A model generated the notes under the pieces. The model worked only from the letters and a program-made list of their open reading frames with translations, did no database searches and had not been told where the DNA came from. Positions 8,481 through 13,499 of a stretch of 13,499 nt of DNA are shown piece by piece. Origin of the DNA: Gloeopeniophorella convolvens (taxonomy: Eukaryota > Basidiomycota > Agaricomycetes > Russulales); the NCBI GenBank assembly GCA_022496205.1, contig WTXD01000287.1, forward strand, positions 1-13,499, given 5' to 3'. Positions within the stretch are counted from its first letter, which is position 1, and each line of letters begins with the position of its first letter. The position numbers were made by a program, and so were the translations under genes.

Positions 8481-9464
8481 GTAGCGGATCAGAGGTATGA
8501 AGCGCAGTGACGGAGGAGGATGATCATGTTATAGACGCTGTAGCCGCCCAAAAGGGCTCGTCGCTCCACCGACCGTCGAGCGTGCTTTCGGCCGTGGCCG
8601 GGCCCTCGCGCCTCGTTCTCTCCAGCCTCTTCCATCTCCTGCCTTGCAGACTTTATAATTACCCGCGTTGATCCTTCCATCCTTTCCTCTGTCTAATCGC
8701 ATTTATGCTCTGCAGTGCACCCGATTCCCCTAATTCCGAGGCGCCGTCGTGATCTGTCACGGCCTAACCACGCGGCGACCGCTGGTGACCACAAGCTTTC
8801 CAAGCGCCCATTTCATGTGATTCGGCTCGGGGGCAGCCAATGCGCGCCCGCAGGTCGTATATATACTTATTTCCTGCTTCCGCATCCGTTGCACGCTGTT
8901 GCACGGGAGGACAACGTGATTGCGGTGGTGGTCGTAACGACGGCAGGACGGTGGAGGGCGGAAATATTATTATCTTTCTCGAGACGAGAGAGCCGGCTGT
9001 TGAAAGCAGATGGGTGGATGGAGCATTGGGGACATCGAAACTCCACGGCAGCGTGGCGGCAAGTGAGCCGGGATGCGACGTGCCCCGTGCACCAGCGGCA
9101 ACACTCTGCTGCGTGTGGCTGTTCAGCTGCCCTGTTGGGCGAGGTTGCCATCCCCGCTGCCCCCGGCCCGACACCTTTCTCTCCATCTATGGCAAAGGAC
9201 CTCCCATTTCCTGACAATGGGAGCCGGAAAGAGCCATCGGCCCTCGGACGACGTAATCCAAATGTAATCAGTCCTCTGCTGAGCTCGATCGCCTCGCCGG
9301 GCTCTGCTGAGCTCTTTCTCCGGTCCAGTGAGTACCCCGTGCCTGCTCTGCGCTGTCCGTCTCCGGGATCGCAACGCTCACCATGCGCTCCCCAGATCAT
9401 CTGACGCAGAAGCTACCATGCATTCAGTTACCCTTCCTGCGCAGTCCCCTTCTTACCACTGCTA
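8481..9464. other. Divergent promoter region between PA-RING and glucoamylase genes
   Basis: No gene is supported; a plus frame of 229 codons (8715-9404) has no recognisable domain and looks like chance in GC-rich DNA. It holds a CCAAT motif at about 8836-8840, followed by a CGTATATATAC box at about 8856-8866 pointing at no clear start. A 13-bp direct repeat CTCTGCTGAGCTC occurs at 9274-9286 and 9302-9314. Confidence 0.5.
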
Positions 9465-9492
9465 CCCCGCATGCTCGCCTAGCATTGCGGGG
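9465..9492 (+). promoter_or_regulatory. Paired inverted CreA/Mig1-type sites
   Basis: CCCCGC at 9465-9470 and GCGGGG at 9487-9492 both fit the carbon-repressor consensus SYGGRG, on opposite strands. The flanks extend the arms to ACCCCGCA/TGCGGGGT. They lie 15-40 bp upstream of the TATA box of a starch-degrading enzyme, where glucose repression is expected. Binding is inferred. Confidence 0.45.
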
Positions 9493-9506
9493 TTAAACTC
9501 GCCCTC

Positions 9507-9514
9507 TATAAATA
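9507..9514 (+). promoter_or_regulatory. TATA box of the glucoamylase gene
   Basis: TATAAATA lies 45 bp upstream of the ATG at 9559, followed by a C/T-rich leader typical of strong fungal promoters. Confidence 0.75.
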
Positions 9515-9558
9515 CCCGTTTCCCGTGCACGGTTGCCTATCCTGCAACCTCCTTCAAG

Positions 9559-11660
<2,102 letters not shown>

Positions 11661-12092
11661 CGAGTCGTCTCCACCACGAACGTGGCGAGGACTACCCCTT
11701 GGGCTTGATACCCTGTGTACTGTTGTGTAACGCTTTGTGTGAATATTGTTATTGTTCTCCGAGATGAAATCGACGATGTCCATGTCCTGTCCCCACATGC
11801 ACCCGCTCGGCCCTGTACTTAATTAGCCTAGCAATCGACTGTTTTTCTTCGTTGTCAGGAACAGCATGAGCAGCGCCTTGCTAATTCACGAGGTGACCGA
11901 TGATGAGATGACGACGCGCTGTGGAGAGCGCGCGATCGAATTAACGCGTTGGCAGAATGTTATTGTATCCTATGCTGCCGCTATACCATCCTTGTAGAGC
12001 ACAGCGAGCCAGCCTTGGATGCACGCGACGTCCCGGCGGAGAACCAGATTGCTTGCAGGGGTATTCATGATTACGCACAGCGCCGCCCTGAG
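11661..12092. other. Convergent 3' region
   Basis: The space between the glucoamylase stop and the amidase poly(A) signal holds both 3' UTRs. No AATAAA is seen on the plus strand; AT-rich GAATATTGTTATTG at about 11740 may serve. No open frame of interest was seen. Confidence 0.5.
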
Positions 12093-12098
12093 TTTATT
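12093..12098 (-). terminator. Poly(A) signal of the N-terminal amidase gene
   Basis: AATAAA on the minus strand, about 26 bases after the TGA at 12126-12124. Confidence 0.55.
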
Positions 12099-12123
12099 GT
12101 ACAGCCAGACGTCCAATAGATTC

Positions 12124-13370
12124 TCAGACCTCCCAGATGCATACGCCCTCCTCTCGCCGGCCCATGTTCTCTAGTAGATAGGGTTTCCTTGCGCTCGGCC
12201 GGAGGCGGAATAGCGCAGAAGAGCCTGCGAACGTGATACCTAGGGACAATGCGAGAATCAGATCGGACGTGTCGAGTCGGAGACACACGTGCCCTCACCG
12301 TCCTCCACCCCGGTACGATTGCACACCAGCACGAGCGTGTCCTCGTCCTCGTCCTCTCCCTCCCCGTCCGCGCGCTCTCCGCCCCCAGCCCACCACCGCC
12401 CGTGCGCTTCTTCCGGTGCCACAGAGGCCACAGCCGCGTCGCCCACGCATTGAGCGTCGCCCAGTCCTCCGCGCGCTGCTCCTCGACGCCCGAGTCGATC
12501 CACGCATTGAGCAGCACGAGCACCCGCGCCCGCGCCCCGCGCAGTGGTCCGCGAGCTCGTACGGGCCCGCCTCGAGGCCCGTCCACGGCGCCTGCGGGTT
12601 CAGGTCGTTGCAGATGCCCAGCGCGAGCGTGAGCGGTGGCGGCAGGCGCAGCGTCGCGAAGCCCGTGCCTGGCACGCACCCTCAGCCCCCCTGTCGCTGC
12701 GCTACGGGTGGTGCGGGAGCGGGGACGCGCCTGGCTTCGCCCACGCGCGGTCGACGGAGAAGAGGTGCGTCTTGCGGTAGGCCGCCTCGCGCGCGCCGTT
12801 GGGCGCATACACGAGCGCGCTGTTCGCGCCGACGAGGTCGACGGTGGTGCCGTCCGCGTCCGCGCCCCGCTCCAGCTCGGACGGCGCGAGGCGCTCCGCG
12901 TAGCCGGCGGCGACGTAGCACCGCAGGCGCGCGGCGGTGGCCGCGCAGAAGGTGGCGGTGGGGCCGGTGTGCGGGTCCTCGAGGAAGGGCGCCATCGCGG
13001 ACGCGCTGCGGAAGACGTACCCTGTGGTCAGGGGCGGTTATTGAGGTCGGGGGTGATTGGGGAACGGAGGGGGCGCACCGCTGAAGATCATCTCGGGGAG
13101 GCAGAGCAGGTCGATCGTGCCGGGTTGCAGGCTTGGGAGTTGCTATCAGCAGCATGAGGCAGCATGGGGCGAGGCGGGGATGGGACGGTGTCGCACGCAC
13201 CTCTCGCAGAGGTTTTGCGCCTTGTCTATGTTCTCCTGCACGCGTCCAATCTTTTCGCGGGTCCCGTGAGACGCAACGTATCACGCAGCCTGAAGCACCC
13301 TGCACACCTGTGGGGCGAACTGGACCACGGCGACGCGCAGAGGCACGCGCGAGGGGGTCGTCGATCCCAT
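12124..13370 (-). CDS. NTA1: Protein N-terminal amidase, Nta1-type nitrilase fold (two frame breaks)
   Basis: Nta1 deamidates N-terminal Asn or Gln of proteins to Asp or Glu, feeding the Arg/N-degron pathway. Exons: 13370-13308, 13250-13201, 13131-13079, 13021-12731, 12668-12299, 12239-12124. The five introns are 57-69 bp. The product is about 314 residues once two missing bases are allowed. The nitrilase Glu-Lys-Cys triad is visible: E51 in LLCLPEMIFSGY, K139 in YRKTHLF, C172 in LGICNDLNP. Conserved C-terminal parts are LVLVCNRTG and ITFAGSSALF, ending in CIWEV. Exon 5 changes frame twice: at the four-C run 12535-12538 (before VLVLLNAWIDSG) and at the five-C run 12382-12386 (before an acidic loop). 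One added base at each restores the frame. The intron at 12669-12730 is GC-AG. The start at 13370 fits the family; the frame stays open to the window edge, without another ATG. Confidence 0.9.
12339..12356 (+). repeat. GTCCTC hexanucleotide, three copies
   Basis: Inside amidase exon 5 it encodes the alternating Glu-Asp loop just before LVLVCNRTG. A short in-frame microsatellite, probably variable between strains. Confidence 0.6.
12669..12730 (-). other. GC-AG intron in the amidase gene
   Basis: Donor CCAG|GCGCGT and acceptor GCCAG|GC, 62 bp. An in-frame TAG inside requires splicing, and removal joins WAKP to GTGFATLRLP in phase. No GT donor gives the correct frame. Confidence 0.65.
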
Positions 13371-13499
13371 CTTGGCCAGTGCTTTCCGGAGGATGCCACA
13401 AGCACAGGAACGAAACAGGTGAATAGCTTGGCTCAGAGAACGCAAGTTGATTGTCGCGGAGCCTTGTGAGGCGGGTGGGGCAGGAAGCGTCGTCACGAG

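Noticed and set aside
8715..9404. 229-codon plus-strand open frame upstream of the glucoamylase.
   Set aside because: No domain or conserved motif, overlaps the glucoamylase promoter elements, and composition looks like random GC-rich translation.
12300..13084. Long plus-strand frames of Arg/Pro-rich sequence (up to 283 codons).
   Set aside because: They are antisense shadows of the GC-rich amidase exons, whose catalytic motifs and splice joins are clear on the minus strand.
13371..13496. N-terminal extension of the amidase rich in Arg/Lys/Ser and free of acidic residues, like a mitochondrial presequence.
   Set aside because: The frame is open, but its apparent first codon at 13496 is GTG and no ATG exists in the stretch. 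The ATG at 13370 has a good context (CCAAGATGG) and matches the family start.

Overview
The window looks like nuclear DNA of a basidiomycete fungus, most likely an agaricomycete (mushroom or wood-decay group). The grounds are GC-rich genes broken by many short introns (45-93 bp), TATA boxes 45-90 bp upstream of starts, and protein variants that look basidiomycete-like, such as a glucoamylase with almost no linker before its starch-binding domain. Species cannot be named from sequence alone.

Five protein genes can be rebuilt exon by exon (24 introns in all). From left to right: (1) 1-931, minus, heme oxygenase, cut by the window edge at its 3' end; (2) about 932-3681, 2.7 kb without a convincing gene, holding a possible iron-GATA site behind the heme oxygenase promoter and a 591-bp TA-flanked terminal-inverted-repeat element; (3) 3682-5662, minus, a protein with three CCCH zinc fingers; (4) 5663-6961, 1.3 kb intergenic with promoter signals; (5) 6962-8480, minus, a signal peptide-PA-transmembrane-RING protein (endomembrane E3 ligase type); (6) 8481-9558, a divergent promoter region; (7) 9559-11660, plus, secreted GH15 glucoamylase with CBM20; (8) 11661-12123, a convergent 3' region; (9) 12124-13370, minus, an Nta1-type N-terminal amidase of the nitrilase superfamily.

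The genes do not form a pathway or cluster. They act separately in heme and iron recycling, RNA binding, membrane-protein ubiquitination, extracellular starch breakdown, and the amide branch of the N-degron pathway. No new multi-gene system was found.

The most useful observations are these. Three of the five genes carry single-base -1 frame breaks (four in all, perhaps five), each at or next to a short homopolymer, which points to systematic undercalling in the assembly. An ATCAGATAA motif matching the fungal iron-repressor GATA consensus lies upstream of the heme oxygenase. Two introns have GC-AG ends. The RING lacks one zinc-binding cysteine. The glucoamylase has alanine where the Aspergillus enzyme has its catalytic base.
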